64,000 bases of DNA. It comes from Isosphaeraceae bacterium EP7. Its GTDB lineage: Bacteria > Planctomycetota > Planctomycetia > Isosphaerales > Isosphaeraceae. Position numbers and translations under genes: made by a program. Below, piece by piece: positions 1-9,178 of the stretch; within the stretch, counting starts at the first letter, position 1; every line of letters begins with the position of its first letter. A model generated the notes under the pieces. The model searched no databases, was not told where the DNA came from, and saw nothing but the letters and a program-made list of their open reading frames with translations. The stretch is taken from NCBI GenBank assembly GCA_038400315.1, contig CP151667.1:1189174-1253173 (forward strand), written 5' to 3'.

Positions 1-1584
1 GCCGCGGCCGCGCTGATGCCCGGGAGGACCGTGACCGGACTCCGCGACGTCCGCGCCCACCGCTGGATCGACTTCGGTGACGGCCCCCAGGAGCTTCAAG
101 TGACGGCCCTTCGTCGCCCCGGTTTCGAAAACCGGGTCGATGTCCAATTGCGGAATCTGACCGAGGAAAGGCTCGCGGGATCACGGCCTCTCGGGCCTGT
201 GGTCGAGGCTTCGGTCGTCGTTTCCGCGGCCTATCCGCATCCCGATCCCGAGATGCCGCCCGTCTCCCGTCCTCTCAATGGAAAAACGTCGGGGCTGAGG
301 CCCGGACGCCTCTACGGGGAATCCATGTTTCACGGGCCGACCTGGCAGGGGGTCGAATCCCTGGATGAGATTGGAGAAGACGGCGCTGTCGCGACGCTGC
401 GAGTATTGCCGCTCGACGCGTTGCACGGCGGGGCGGAACGCGGACGCTTCGTCCTCGACCCAATCGCCCTGGACGCCGCCGGCCAGGTGGTCGGGTTCTG
501 GACGGCGGAGCGTCTCGACTCGGGGAAGGTCGTCTTCCCATTCCACCTGGAATCGTTGGAGGTGTTCGGGCCCCCCCGTGCAGCTGGCGAATCGCTCGTC
601 TGCGTGGCTTCGATCGGACTGATCGGTGACCAACTTGTCCGAACCGACATCGAGATTGTCACGGCCGATGGACAACCCTGGATGCGATTGACCGGCTGGG
701 AGGACAAACGATTCGAGCTCCCGGATGGCTTCGAGGCTCTGATGCGTCCTTCGCACGCCGAAATCAGCGAGCCCTGGGAAGGGCCCATCGCGGACCTCGC
801 GCCTGGCATGCCCGTCGAATGCCGGCGACTCCGCGCGAAATTTTTATCGAACCACGAGTTCTGGAAGCGTATCTGGGCTCATCGAGTCTTGAGCCGATCC
901 GAGCGCGAGGACTTCCGCTCGCTGAGGACGCCGCTCGTTCGACAGCTTGAATGGCTCGCGGGTCGGACCGCGGTCAAGGAAGCCGTGCGCCGACTGCTAC
1001 TGGATCACGAAAACCTCGACGTGAGGCTCGCCGATCTCGAGATCAAGCCCGACGAACGAGGACGTCCGATGGTCCTCGGCGCATGGGCGGATGAGGTCGC
1101 CGAGATGCCGGTCATCTCCATCTCCCACTCGGACGGTCTCGCGGTCGCGATCGCCGCCTTGCCGGATCCTGGAGGCGATCGTCCCCTGCGTCTGGGTATC
1201 GATGTCGAGTTCATCAAGCCTCGCCCCGAGGGGTTCCTCGACGTCGCGTTCGGCGGCGAGGAACTCGAGATGTTAAGGACCCGACCCCACTCCGAGCGGG
1301 ATGAGTGGGCCGTCCGGATGTGGTGCGCCAAGGAGGCCGTCGGCAAGGCGACGGGGGAGGGGCTCGGCTGGTCGACGCGCTCGACGGAAGTCGTGGGCAT
1401 CGATCCGGACGGAGGGATCGTCGAGGTAAGGCTCTCGGGCGAACTAACCTCGCGTCATCCCGACCTCAACGCAGCAGCCATCGCCGTGCGCACCATCTCC
1501 ATCGATCGTCTTGTCGTGGCGACGACCTTCGGCATCCCCTCCCACGTCGATGTGGCGGGCGAGCGGGCATCCATCGGCTCTTGA
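1..1584 (+). CDS. Type I polyketide synthase, C-terminal part (dehydratase + PPTase), 5' partial
   Basis: The frame is open from base 1 (Ala codons precede the first Met at 16), so this is the 3' end of a larger gene. Bases 1-820 encode a hot-dog dehydratase: YGESMFHGPTWQG near base 310 matches the YGPxF-type motif, and LDPIALDAAGQ near base 450 carries the catalytic Asp. The His half of the active site must lie upstream. Bases about 1000-1500 encode a 4'-phosphopantetheinyl transferase, shown by the metal-binding GIDVEF and the WCAKEAVGKATG (WxxKEA) motif. A DH-PPTase tail is known from enediyne-type and related iterative synthases that activate their own carrier domain. The synthase would build and dehydrate an acyl chain. 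The next gene, a stand-alone carrier protein, is 42 bases downstream. Domain calls are secure; the product class is not. Confidence 0.88.
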   Translation, partial: AAAALMPGRTVTGLRDVRAHRWIDFGDGPQELQVTALRRPGFENRVDVQLRNLTEERLAGSRPLGPVVEASVVVSAAYPHPDPEMPPVSRPLNGKTSGLRPGRLYGESMFHGPTWQGVESLDEIGEDGAVATLRVLPLDALHGGAERGRFVLDPIALDAAGQVVGFWTAERLDSGKVVFPFHLESLEVFGPPRAAGESLVCVASIGLIGDQLVRTDIEIVTADGQPWMRLTGWEDKRFELPDGFEALMRPSHAEISEPWEGPIADLAPGMPVECRRLRAKFLSNHEFWKRIWAHRVLSRSEREDFRSLRTPLVRQLEWLAGRTAVKEAVRRLLLDHENLDVRLADLEIKPDERGRPMVLGAWADEVAEMPVISISHSDGLAVAIAALPDPGGDRPLRLGIDVEFIKPRPEGFLDVAFGGEELEMLRTRPHSERDEWAVRMWCAKEAVGKATGEGLGWSTRSTEVVGIDPDGGIVEVRLSGELTSRHPDLNAAAIAVRTISIDRLVVATTFGIPSHVDVAGERASIGS

Positions 1585-1626
1585 ACGGCGTCCGACCGAT
1601 TCGACAAGGTCCCGGAGGTAGCGAAC

Positions 1627-1935
1627 ATGTTGGCGAATCATCAGCAAATCCAGGATGAACTGCTCGAGTTGATGACCCAGCTGGCGGGCGACTGGGAGTA
1701 CGACGGGGAGGTGAACGCGGGCACGCGACTGCTGCGCGACCTGGCCATGGAGTCGCTCGGCCTGGTGGTCCTCGGGACTTCAATCCAGGAGCGGTACGGA
1801 CGGCTGCCGTTCTCGGAATTCCTCGCCGAAGTCGGCCAGCGTCCCCTCGAGCAACGAGATGTAACCATCGGCGAACTCGTCGATTTCGTCTGCCAGCATC
1901 GCCGTCATGTGGCGGGCGAGGGGGTGCCGCGATGA
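1627..1935 (+). CDS. Discrete acyl carrier protein
   Basis: This 102-residue acidic helical protein resembles acyl carrier proteins. LAMESLGLVVLG places the phosphopantetheine Ser at residue 43, with Glu in place of the usual preceding Asp, followed by the helix-2 pattern and SIQERYG. It would carry the polyketide or acyl intermediate for the synthase upstream, and the PPTase domain of that synthase could modify it. Its stop overlaps the next start by four bases (ATGA), which suggests translational coupling. A GGAGGT-like ribosome site lies just before the start. Confidence 0.8.
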   Translation: MLANHQQIQDELLELMTQLAGDWEYDGEVNAGTRLLRDLAMESLGLVVLGTSIQERYGRLPFSEFLAEVGQRPLEQRDVTIGELVDFVCQHRRHVAGEGVPR

Positions 1936-3548
1936 GCAAGACCATCCTGGTCGGCCTCGACGGCGCGACCTTCACGGTGCTCGATCCCCTCATGGCAAAT
2001 GGGACCATGCCGTTCCTCCGGGACCTCGTCGCCAACGGGGTCCGGGCCTCCTTACGGTCGGTCATCCCACCGCTGACGCCGCCGGCATGGACGACCCTGA
2101 TGACCGGCAAACGGCCGGGCGGTCACGGAGTCTTCGACTTCTTTCAGAAGGAAACCCCGGAGAGCCGTTTCTTCCGCTTCGCCTCCTCGAACGATATCCA
2201 GACGGCCACCATCTGGTCCCTGGCCAGCGACGAAGGCCGACGGGTGACCGCGTTGAATTTCCCGCTAATGTTCCCCCCGCCCAATGTTAACGGGAGCGTC
2301 GTTCCGGGCGGATGGATGCCCTGGAGGCAGCTCCGCCTGGGGTGTCATCCGGCGGGGTTATTCGATCGCCTCAAGACCTTGCCTAGCTTCGACCCCCGCG
2401 AGCTGTCGCATGACGCCAGCCTCGAGGAGAAGGCGCTCGAAGGCTGTGCGGCGGAGGAATACGCCGACTGGATCGCGCTGCACTGCCGGCGTGAACAACG
2501 CTGGACCGAGGTCTTGCTTTACCTGATGCGAGAGGAGCCGGCCGACCTGACCGCCGTCCTCTTCGACGGCGTGGACAAGCTCCAGCACCTCTGCTGGCGA
2601 TTCATCGACCCTGCGTTCCGTACCGACGATCCGACGACCTGGGAGCAGGAGATCCGTCGGCTCTGCGAGGGCTATTTCCGGCAGCTCGACGGCCTGATCG
2701 CCCGGATTGTCGAGCAAGCCGGGCCCGAGGCCTCGGTCGTCTTCGCCTCGGACCACGGATTCGGCCCTTCCTCGGATGTCGTCTACCTGAATACGTGGCT
2801 CGAGCAGCAAGGCTACCTGGCCTGGGCCGACGACCAGGCGGTCCAGGACGGAGCGTCCAACCGTGTTGGGATCAGTCAGATCGCGCGACATACGTTCGAA
2901 ATGGACTGGTCCAGGACGATCGCCTACGCCGCGACGCCGAGCAGCCAGGGGATCCACATCGTTGGGCGAGATGCGGCGAGCGACGTCGGCGTTCCTGTCG
3001 AGTCCTACGACCGCGTCCGTGGCGAGTTGATGGCGGCGCTGAGGCAGTTCCGCCATCCGGTGACGGGGCGGCCGGTCGTCGCCGAGGTCTGGACGCGCGA
3101 GGAGGCGTTCCCAGGGCCGCATATGGCGATGGGCCCCGACCTGACGGTGGTCCTGGAAGGAGACGCGGTCGTCTCCATCCTTCGCTCCGACGTGACGGTG
3201 AAGACGCGGCCTGAGCCGGTCGGGACGCACCGGCCCGAGGGCGTCTTCCTCGCAGGCGGTCCGCTCTTCCGCCGAGGGGCCCGCCTCCCCGAGATCCACA
3301 TCGAAGACGTCGCCACGGTCCTGCTGTACTGCACCGGCGTCTCCCTGCCCGCGGAGCTGGACGGGCGACTTCCCCTCGATGCATTCGACCCCGAGGGGCT
3401 AAGACTCAATCCGCCGCGATTCGAGGCGTCCCGGGCGCCAGGACCCGAACCTTTCACGTCCGAGCAAACGACGCCCGATCTGGCCTACGACGCCGAGGAA
3501 GAGGCCCTGGTGCTGAAGCGCCTGGGTGCCCTCGGATACCTGGAATAA
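1932..3548 (+). CDS. Alkaline-phosphatase-superfamily phosphodiesterase/nucleotide pyrophosphatase-like protein
   Basis: A 538-residue member of the alkaline phosphatase fold (type I phosphodiesterase family). The N-terminal GLDGA (Asp10), the nucleophile region PPAWTTLMTGKRPG, DGVDKLQH, SDHGFGP and the C-terminal GTHRPEG supply the Asp/His/Thr set expected to bind two metals. There is no signal peptide, so it probably acts in the cytoplasm. Family members cleave or transfer phosphate and sulfate esters, and related proteins occur in many PKS and surface-glycan clusters, where they may act on carrier-linked or lipid intermediates. It overlaps the carrier protein gene and is followed 18 bases later by a hydrolase. 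The family is clear; the substrate cannot be read from sequence. Confidence 0.82.
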   Translation: MSKTILVGLDGATFTVLDPLMANGTMPFLRDLVANGVRASLRSVIPPLTPPAWTTLMTGKRPGGHGVFDFFQKETPESRFFRFASSNDIQTATIWSLASDEGRRVTALNFPLMFPPPNVNGSVVPGGWMPWRQLRLGCHPAGLFDRLKTLPSFDPRELSHDASLEEKALEGCAAEEYADWIALHCRREQRWTEVLLYLMREEPADLTAVLFDGVDKLQHLCWRFIDPAFRTDDPTTWEQEIRRLCEGYFRQLDGLIARIVEQAGPEASVVFASDHGFGPSSDVVYLNTWLEQQGYLAWADDQAVQDGASNRVGISQIARHTFEMDWSRTIAYAATPSSQGIHIVGRDAASDVGVPVESYDRVRGELMAALRQFRHPVTGRPVVAEVWTREEAFPGPHMAMGPDLTVVLEGDAVVSILRSDVTVKTRPEPVGTHRPEGVFLAGGPLFRRGARLPEIHIEDVATVLLYCTGVSLPAELDGRLPLDAFDPEGLRLNPPRFEASRAPGPEPFTSEQTTPDLAYDAEEEALVLKRLGALGYLE

Positions 3549-3566
3549 TGATCTGCGGAGACGGTG

Positions 3567-4430
3567 ATGCCAAAGGTGACACTCCCCGGCGGTCTGAAGC
3601 TCCATTATCAACGGGTCGGGCAGGGGCCGGATCTCGTGATGATCCACGGCCTGACCGGCAACCTCGCGGTCTGGCACCTCAAGATCGTCCCGCTGCTCTG
3701 CGAGCACTTCCGGGTCCTGACCTACGACCTGCGCGGGCACGGTTTCAGCGGGATGCCCCCCACGGGCTACACGGCCAACGACATGGCCGGCGACCTCGAG
3801 GGCCTGCTCGACGAGCTGGAAATCGAGCGAGCCGACATCGTTGGACATAGCTACGGGGCCGACACGGCGCTCTATTTCGCGCTCCGTAACCCCGAGCGGG
3901 TCCGCCAGGTCGTCGCGATTGAGGCCGCCTTGCCGGCGCTCATCGACTTGCGGACGCGAGAAGACTGGGTCGGGTGGTCGTACTGGGCCGAGGTGCTGGA
4001 GGCGTCCGGGTTAACCGTCCCCCCCGAGAAGCGATGCGACACCGATTACCTCCTGCGCCTCAGCCTCGCCCTGCCCAAGAAGTGGGGCCCTCTGAAGGGA
4101 CTGCCCCGCGAGCCGAAGGCGTTCCTGAAGCTCCTGGATACCACGACGCTCGCCCGTGACTACGAGAGCGTCGGTGATCTGACGCTGGAGAACGTCCCCA
4201 AGATCGAGGCCCCCACGCACCTCATCTATACCGACGGCACGGCGTTCCTCGACACCCAGCGGTACCTACAGGCGCACTTGCCCAACGCGCGGTCGATCCT
4301 GCTCCCGCCATCGGAGTGGGGCCACTTCGGGCCCCTCGAGCAGCCCGAGATCGTCGTGGGTCACCTGCTCGACGCGCTCGCCCCTCCGCGGGCGGCGACG
4401 GCCAACGGATATGCCCTGGGGACGGCCTGA
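3567..4430 (+). CDS. Alpha/beta hydrolase
   Basis: A 287-residue alpha/beta hydrolase. The HGLTGN oxyanion motif, the nucleophile elbow GHSYGAD (Ser95), the acid region YTDGTAF and the catalytic WGHF (His253) are all present in order. ATG 3567 was chosen over GTG 3564 because GGAG at 3557 then has six-base spacing. In this cluster it could release or edit the chain made by the synthase (a type II thioesterase-like role) or hydrolyse an ester in the product, which is inference. The start lies 18 bases after the phosphodiesterase stop, so co-transcription is likely. Confidence 0.85.
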   Translation: MPKVTLPGGLKLHYQRVGQGPDLVMIHGLTGNLAVWHLKIVPLLCEHFRVLTYDLRGHGFSGMPPTGYTANDMAGDLEGLLDELEIERADIVGHSYGADTALYFALRNPERVRQVVAIEAALPALIDLRTREDWVGWSYWAEVLEASGLTVPPEKRCDTDYLLRLSLALPKKWGPLKGLPREPKAFLKLLDTTTLARDYESVGDLTLENVPKIEAPTHLIYTDGTAFLDTQRYLQAHLPNARSILLPPSEWGHFGPLEQPEIVVGHLLDALAPPRAATANGYALGTA

Positions 4431-4461
4431 GATCGACACGCTTGCACCCGGAGTCGTCTTC

Positions 4462-5367
4462 ATGGATACGGTCTTGATCACCGGCAGCTCGACGGGCCTG
4501 GGCCTAGAGACGGCGCTTTACCTCGCCGGCAAGGGTTTCCACGTCTTCGCCTCGGTCCGCGACCCGGGCCACCGCGAGGAGGTCCTCGAGGCGGCGGCCC
4601 GACGCAATGTCACGCTCGACGTGGTTCGTCTCGACGTGAACGACCCCGAGAGTATCGACGAGGCCGTCGGATCGATCGTCGACCGAACGGGGGGCATCTT
4701 CGGCCTGGTGAACAACGCAGGGATCGGCTTGCGAGGTTGCTTCGAAGACCTCACCGATGCCGAGATCCGGCGTGTGTTCGAGGCCAACGTTTTCGGGACG
4801 ATGGCCGTGACCAGGCGTGTCCTTCCTTCGATGAGGGAGGCGGGGCGAGGCCGGGTCATCACCATCACCTCGGTCGGCGGGAAGATCGCCACCTTCGGGC
4901 TCAGCGCCTACTGCTCGACCAAGTTCGCCCAGGAGGGTTTCGGCGAGTCTCTGGCGCTCGAGCTTGCCCCGTTCGGGATCCAATCCATCCTGATCGAGCC
5001 GGGAATCATCAAGACGTCTCGCTGGGCGGAGAACAGGGGGACGGCGGCCAATGCCCTCGACCCTGAGAGCCCCTATGTCGAGATGTTTCGCCGTCACGAG
5101 GAGATGGCCGACAAGTTCGTGAACAGCCGAAAGACGCGGCCGGTCGACGTGGCCATGACGGTCCATCGGGCGCTGACGGCCAGGAAGCCCCGCATGCGAT
5201 ATGTGGTCGGGCGTCCCGCGTCGGTCGTGCTGTCGCTGCGGCGACACCTCCCTGGCGAGTTGTTCGAACGTCTCTATTTCGGCGCATTGCTCCGCAAGAT
5301 CACCGGCGGGGGTCGTCCCTCTACCGTGAGATCCGCGGTTCCTGTGCGGGCCACGACGGTCCCATAG
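4462..5367 (+). CDS. Short-chain dehydrogenase/reductase (SDR)
   Basis: A 301-residue classical SDR with the NAD(P)-binding TGSSTGLG at residues 7-14, the NNAG motif near residue 85, and the catalytic Ser137, Tyr150 and Lys154 in SAYCSTKF. It would reduce a keto group or oxidise an alcohol on the polyketide or a sugar. The start at 4462 is preceded by GGAG with eight-base spacing; the upstream ATG at 4411 overlaps the hydrolase and lacks a good site. The C-terminal extension past about residue 250 is longer than in the smallest SDRs and resembles acyl- or steroid-type members. Confidence 0.87.
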   Translation: MDTVLITGSSTGLGLETALYLAGKGFHVFASVRDPGHREEVLEAAARRNVTLDVVRLDVNDPESIDEAVGSIVDRTGGIFGLVNNAGIGLRGCFEDLTDAEIRRVFEANVFGTMAVTRRVLPSMREAGRGRVITITSVGGKIATFGLSAYCSTKFAQEGFGESLALELAPFGIQSILIEPGIIKTSRWAENRGTAANALDPESPYVEMFRRHEEMADKFVNSRKTRPVDVAMTVHRALTARKPRMRYVVGRPASVVLSLRRHLPGELFERLYFGALLRKITGGGRPSTVRSAVPVRATTVP

Positions 5368-5434
5368 GTCGGCGGCCCTTGAGGGCGATCGCGCGGGAGA
5401 TGCACGGAGCTGGACTCGGGGAAGGGGGGGCGGC

Positions 5435-6820
5435 ATGTCGCGATTCTTGCTCACGGTCTGGCCGCTGGTTGGCCACATCAATCCATTCATGAGCGTGGCC
5501 AAGGCCCTGCAGGCCCGTGGGCACTCCGTCGCCTTCTATACGAGCGAATCGGTGCGGCCGATCCTCGAGGCCGAGGGGATGATGGTCCTCCCCTATGTCC
5601 TGGTGGACGATGGCCCGATGTGGGAGATCGTCCGGGACGCGGAGTCGAGGGCATGGCTGGGCTGGAATGCCCCTAAGATCCTGATGCGAGCGGTCCGCGA
5701 ATGGATCGCGGGGACGATGCCCGGCCAGGTTGCCGACCTCAGACGCATCAGTGCCGAGTGGAAGCCCGATGTCATCGTCACCGAGACTGGCATGTGGGGG
5801 CCGATCGTGGTCCTCAACGAGGTCGGAACCGTTCCGGTGGCGATCCTGACGACACTGATGGGCTGCCTGATCCCTGGCCCGGAGGCGCCGCCGGGGGGAT
5901 CGGGCTTGCCGACGCCGCGCAACTTCAGGACAAGGCTGCTATCGAAGGCCGTCACACGATTGAGCGACATGCTCGCGGTGGGCGTGCGGATGCGCGTCAA
6001 TCGGGTCCGAGCTGAGAACGGCCTGCCGCCGATGGCCGGATCAGTAAACGCCCATATGGCAACACTCCCTCTCTACCTCGTCCCGAGTGTGCGCGAGCTG
6101 GACTACGGCCGTCGTGACCTTCCGTCGTCGGTCCACTACGTGGGGCCCTGCATCTGGAACCGGCCGTCGGGCCAGGCCCCCGATCGCTGGCTTGAGGGGC
6201 TTCCCGGCGGCCAGCCGTGGGTTCACGTCACCGAGGGGACGGCGCACTACCAGGACCCGTTCGTGCTGCGAGCCGCGGCGTCGGGGCTGGCGGGGCTGCC
6301 TTTGCAGGCGATCCTGACGACGGGCTCGCAGCGCGACCCGGAGGAGATGGGGCTCGGCGCGGTGGCGTCGAACATCCACGTGCGGCGCTGGGTCAGCCAC
6401 AGCGAGCTGCTGCCGCGGTGCGCCGCGTTGGTCACCACCGGCGGCGCGGGAACCATATTAACGGCCCTCCATGCGGGTTTGCCCATGGTCATTGTGCCGA
6501 CCCACTGGGACAAGCCCGACAACGCCCGCCGCATCGTCGACGCCGGCCTCGGCCTGAGCTTGTCCCCCCGCAGGTGCACACCCGAAGCGCTCCGACACGC
6601 GGTCGAGCGGGTCCTGGCCGAGCCCGGCTACCGCGAGAATGCGAGGGGGCTTGCGCTGAAGATGAACGCAACTTCCGGGCCCGAGCGGGCCGCCGACCTG
6701 CTCGAAGCGCTGGCATTGAAGTCGGCCCAACGCGGCGAGGATTTCGCCGAGAAATCTCGGGCTTCCACCGCCCAGCAAGAGGTTTGTGGCCCGCTCGAAT
6801 GGGCGTCGATCGACCCGTGA
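5435..6820 (+). CDS. Family-1 (GT-B) glycosyltransferase, copy 1
   Basis: A 461-residue UGT/MGT-like glycosyltransferase. The N-terminal VWPLVGHINPFMSVAKAL is the acceptor-domain start typical of antibiotic glycosyltransferases, and the C-terminal HSELLPRCAALVTTGGAGT followed by PTHWDKPDNARR is the nucleotide-sugar-binding half. It would attach a sugar to the cluster's aglycone. It sits in tandem with a second member. The stretch 6092-6454 is almost identical at base level to 7552-7914 in that neighbour while the rest has diverged, pointing to gene conversion. Ribosome site GGGGAAGGGGGG lies just upstream. Confidence 0.88.
   Translation: MSRFLLTVWPLVGHINPFMSVAKALQARGHSVAFYTSESVRPILEAEGMMVLPYVLVDDGPMWEIVRDAESRAWLGWNAPKILMRAVREWIAGTMPGQVADLRRISAEWKPDVIVTETGMWGPIVVLNEVGTVPVAILTTLMGCLIPGPEAPPGGSGLPTPRNFRTRLLSKAVTRLSDMLAVGVRMRVNRVRAENGLPPMAGSVNAHMATLPLYLVPSVRELDYGRRDLPSSVHYVGPCIWNRPSGQAPDRWLEGLPGGQPWVHVTEGTAHYQDPFVLRAAASGLAGLPLQAILTTGSQRDPEEMGLGAVASNIHVRRWVSHSELLPRCAALVTTGGAGTILTALHAGLPMVIVPTHWDKPDNARRIVDAGLGLSLSPRRCTPEALRHAVERVLAEPGYRENARGLALKMNATSGPERAADLLEALALKSAQRGEDFAEKSRASTAQQEVCGPLEWASIDP
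6092..6454 (+). repeat. Shared 363-bp glycosyltransferase core, copy 1
   Basis: This matches 7552-7914 at a constant offset of 1460 with only five base differences that I could find (6187, 6286, 6298, 6301, 6302), about 98.6% identity. Third codon positions are conserved too. The flanks on both sides diverge abruptly, which is unlike ordinary descent from a tandem duplication. Confidence 0.93.
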
Positions 6821-6894
6821 GATTCGACCCGATCCGTCTTCAGTCACGTTCGATTGATCGCTCGTCAGATCAGAGAGAGGGGAGGGAGGCGACG

Positions 6895-8205
6895 ATGGCA
6901 AGGATCCTGTTCACCGTCTGGCCGTTCCCGGGGCATGTCAATCCGGCGCTCGGGGTCGCCAAGGCCCTCCAGTCCCGCGGTCATGAGGTCGGATTCTACA
7001 CCGGGGCTCGAGCGGTTTCCCTGGTCGAGGGCGAAGGTTTCGCCGCCTTCCCGTTCCGCCGCATCGATGAGGAGCGGATCTGGGGCCTGATCCAGGGGCT
7101 GGAAGCTCGATCTCCGATCGACCGGACCCCGCTCAAGCTTCTTCGGGCGGTGTTCCGCGAGTGGCTGGCGGGGACCATCCCCCAGCAAGTGGCCGACGTC
7201 CGCGAGGTGATCGCCGCCTGGGGGCCGGACGCGGTCGTCACCGACCCGATGATGTGGGGGCCGAGCCTGGTCCTCCGGGAGGCCGACCACCTGCGGATGG
7301 CCGTCATGGCGTTCTTCATCGGCTGTCCGCTGCCGGGGCGCGAAGCACCCCCCTGGGGCCCCGGGCTGCCGCCCCCCCGCAGCTTCGGGACCCGGTTGCT
7401 GACCCGTGTGGCGAACTTCGCGAACGACATCCTGGCCACCGGCCTGCGGCGCGAGCTCGATTCCATACGCGCCGGATATGGGCTCCCCCCGATGGGCTGC
7501 TCCGTGAATGCGTTCAGCGCCCGGCTCCCCCTCTATCTCATCCCGAGCGTTCGCGAGCTGGACTACGGCCGTCGTGACCTTCCGTCGTCGGTCCACTACG
7601 TGGGGCCCTGCATCTGGAACCGGCCGTCGGGCCAGGCCCCCGATCGTTGGCTTGAGGGGCTTCCCGGCGGCCAGCCGTGGGTTCACGTCACCGAGGGGAC
7701 GGCGCACTACCAGGACCCGTTCGTGCTGCGAGCCGCGGCGTCGGGTCTGGCGGGGCTTCCGGTGCAGGCGATCCTGACGACGGGCTCGCAGCGCGACCCG
7801 GAGGAGATGGGGCTCGGCGCGGTGGCGTCGAACATCCACGTGCGGCGCTGGGTCAGCCACAGCGAGCTGCTGCCGCGGTGCGCCGCGTTGGTCACCACCG
7901 GCGGCGCGGGAACCGTGATGGCGGCGATCCAGGCGGGCGTGCCGCAGCTGATTGTGCCAACCCGCTGGGACAAGCCCGACAACGCCCGCCGCGTGGTCGA
8001 AGCCGGTGCGGGCCTCCGGCTCGCTCCGGGGAAATGCACACCCAGACGGCTGCGGGAGGGAGTCGAGCGTTTGCTCGCAGAGCCGGAATTCGGCCGCAAC
8101 GCAAGACGCCTTTCGAAGCTACTCGCGGAGGCACCCGGGCCGACCGGGGCCGCACAGTTGATCGAATCGCTGATCGGCGAGCCATCGGTCGCCTGTCCCG
8201 CCTGA
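6895..8205 (+). CDS. Family-1 (GT-B) glycosyltransferase, copy 2
   Basis: A 436-residue paralogue of the preceding gene with the same layout: VWPFPGHVNPALGVAKAL at the N-terminus and HSELLPRCAALVTTGGAGT then PTRWDKPDNARR in the donor-binding half. The start at 6895 follows a strong GAGGGGAGGGAGG ribosome site; the same frame is open upstream through the first gene, but that is antisense-free noise. Two transferases suggest a disaccharide or two sugar positions on the product. The 75-base gap to the previous gene fits one operon. Confidence 0.88.
   Translation: MARILFTVWPFPGHVNPALGVAKALQSRGHEVGFYTGARAVSLVEGEGFAAFPFRRIDEERIWGLIQGLEARSPIDRTPLKLLRAVFREWLAGTIPQQVADVREVIAAWGPDAVVTDPMMWGPSLVLREADHLRMAVMAFFIGCPLPGREAPPWGPGLPPPRSFGTRLLTRVANFANDILATGLRRELDSIRAGYGLPPMGCSVNAFSARLPLYLIPSVRELDYGRRDLPSSVHYVGPCIWNRPSGQAPDRWLEGLPGGQPWVHVTEGTAHYQDPFVLRAAASGLAGLPVQAILTTGSQRDPEEMGLGAVASNIHVRRWVSHSELLPRCAALVTTGGAGTVMAAIQAGVPQLIVPTRWDKPDNARRVVEAGAGLRLAPGKCTPRRLREGVERLLAEPEFGRNARRLSKLLAEAPGPTGAAQLIESLIGEPSVACPA
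7552..7914 (+). repeat. Shared 363-bp glycosyltransferase core, copy 2
   Basis: Partner of 6092-6454 (see that entry). It covers the end of the acceptor domain, the linker and the start of the donor domain, and ends inside the GGAGT motif. Confidence 0.93.
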
Positions 8206-8256
8206 ACGAGAGTGTTCGTCGAGCCGCGTCGCAAACCGAGACAGGGGGAGACTTCG

Positions 8257-9090
8257 ATGACGACCGGATTGGCCACGAACGCCGCGAGCGAGACGGCGGG
8301 AGGGATTCGCATCGAGGACGAGACGCGATCGCGCCAGCAGAAGTGGGCGCGGGAGCGTTTCAGGATCCTCTCCCATGTTGGCCGCTGGGGTCGAGCACGG
8401 CGATGGCTCTCGGTGGATGCGACGAAGGTGCTCGACGTCGGCTGTGCCTTCGGCTACGGGACTGTGGCGATCGCGAGTGGTCGTGAGGGCAAGCGGTGGG
8501 TCGCGGGCGTCGAGCGGGACGAGTTAAACATCAGGATCGCGTGTCGGGCCTATCCCTGGCTGCCGATGGTGCAGGCCGACGCGACGACCTTGCCGTTCCC
8601 GGACGAATCCGTCGACGCAGTCCTCATCCTCGACGTGGTGGAGCACCTGGACAATCCCGAGGGGGTCCTCGCCGAGGTCCGTCGCGTCCTGAAGCCCGGC
8701 GGCAGCCTGGTGCTCAGCGTGCCGCACAAAGGCCTCTTCGCGGCGATGGACTCGAACAATGCCTACGAGGCGCTCCGCCGCCGTTTCCCGTCGTTCCTCC
8801 CCCTGGAGCCGTGCGAGGAGTCGGCATCCGGGACACACCGGCATTATTCGATCGATGAGGTGCGTGCCCTGATCGGCCCGGGCTTCGATATCGACCGATC
8901 CTCGCGCACGGGGGTGGGCCTGGCGGAGGCACTTCACCTCGGGATCCTCGTCGTCTTCAAGGGGCTCCTCCGCTGGCGGGGGGGATACATGGTCCTCCGA
9001 CACCTCTATTTCACGGCCTTCCTTCTGGAAGACCTCATCCCGACCGGGCCGCTGGGGTACAGCCTCACCGTCCGCGCGCGGGCCGTCTAG
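8257..9090 (+). CDS. Class I SAM-dependent methyltransferase
   Basis: A 277-residue Methyltransf_11-type enzyme. Motif I is VLDVGCAFGYG, the acidic post-I region is VAGVERDE, and VLILDVVEHLDNP plus VLKPGGSLVLSVPHKG are motifs II and III. The start at 8257 has AGGGGGAG eight bases upstream; an earlier in-frame GTG at 8212 has no such site. It probably methylates an O, N or C atom of the glycosylated product, since it directly follows the glycosyltransferases. Substrate is unknown. Confidence 0.85.
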   Translation: MTTGLATNAASETAGGIRIEDETRSRQQKWARERFRILSHVGRWGRARRWLSVDATKVLDVGCAFGYGTVAIASGREGKRWVAGVERDELNIRIACRAYPWLPMVQADATTLPFPDESVDAVLILDVVEHLDNPEGVLAEVRRVLKPGGSLVLSVPHKGLFAAMDSNNAYEALRRRFPSFLPLEPCEESASGTHRHYSIDEVRALIGPGFDIDRSSRTGVGLAEALHLGILVVFKGLLRWRGGYMVLRHLYFTAFLLEDLIPTGPLGYSLTVRARAV

Positions 9091-9178
9091 CCGGCCCGTC
9101 CAGACTTCGCCGCCAATCTCGCGCGATCCAGGTGATGGATCGAACTCTCGAGACTCTGAACCGCCGGGGAGCAAAGTC

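Noticed and set aside
6217-6894. Upstream extension of the second glycosyltransferase
   Set aside because: The extra 226 codons overlap the first glycosyltransferase in another frame, and a strong ribosome site precedes the ATG at 6895.
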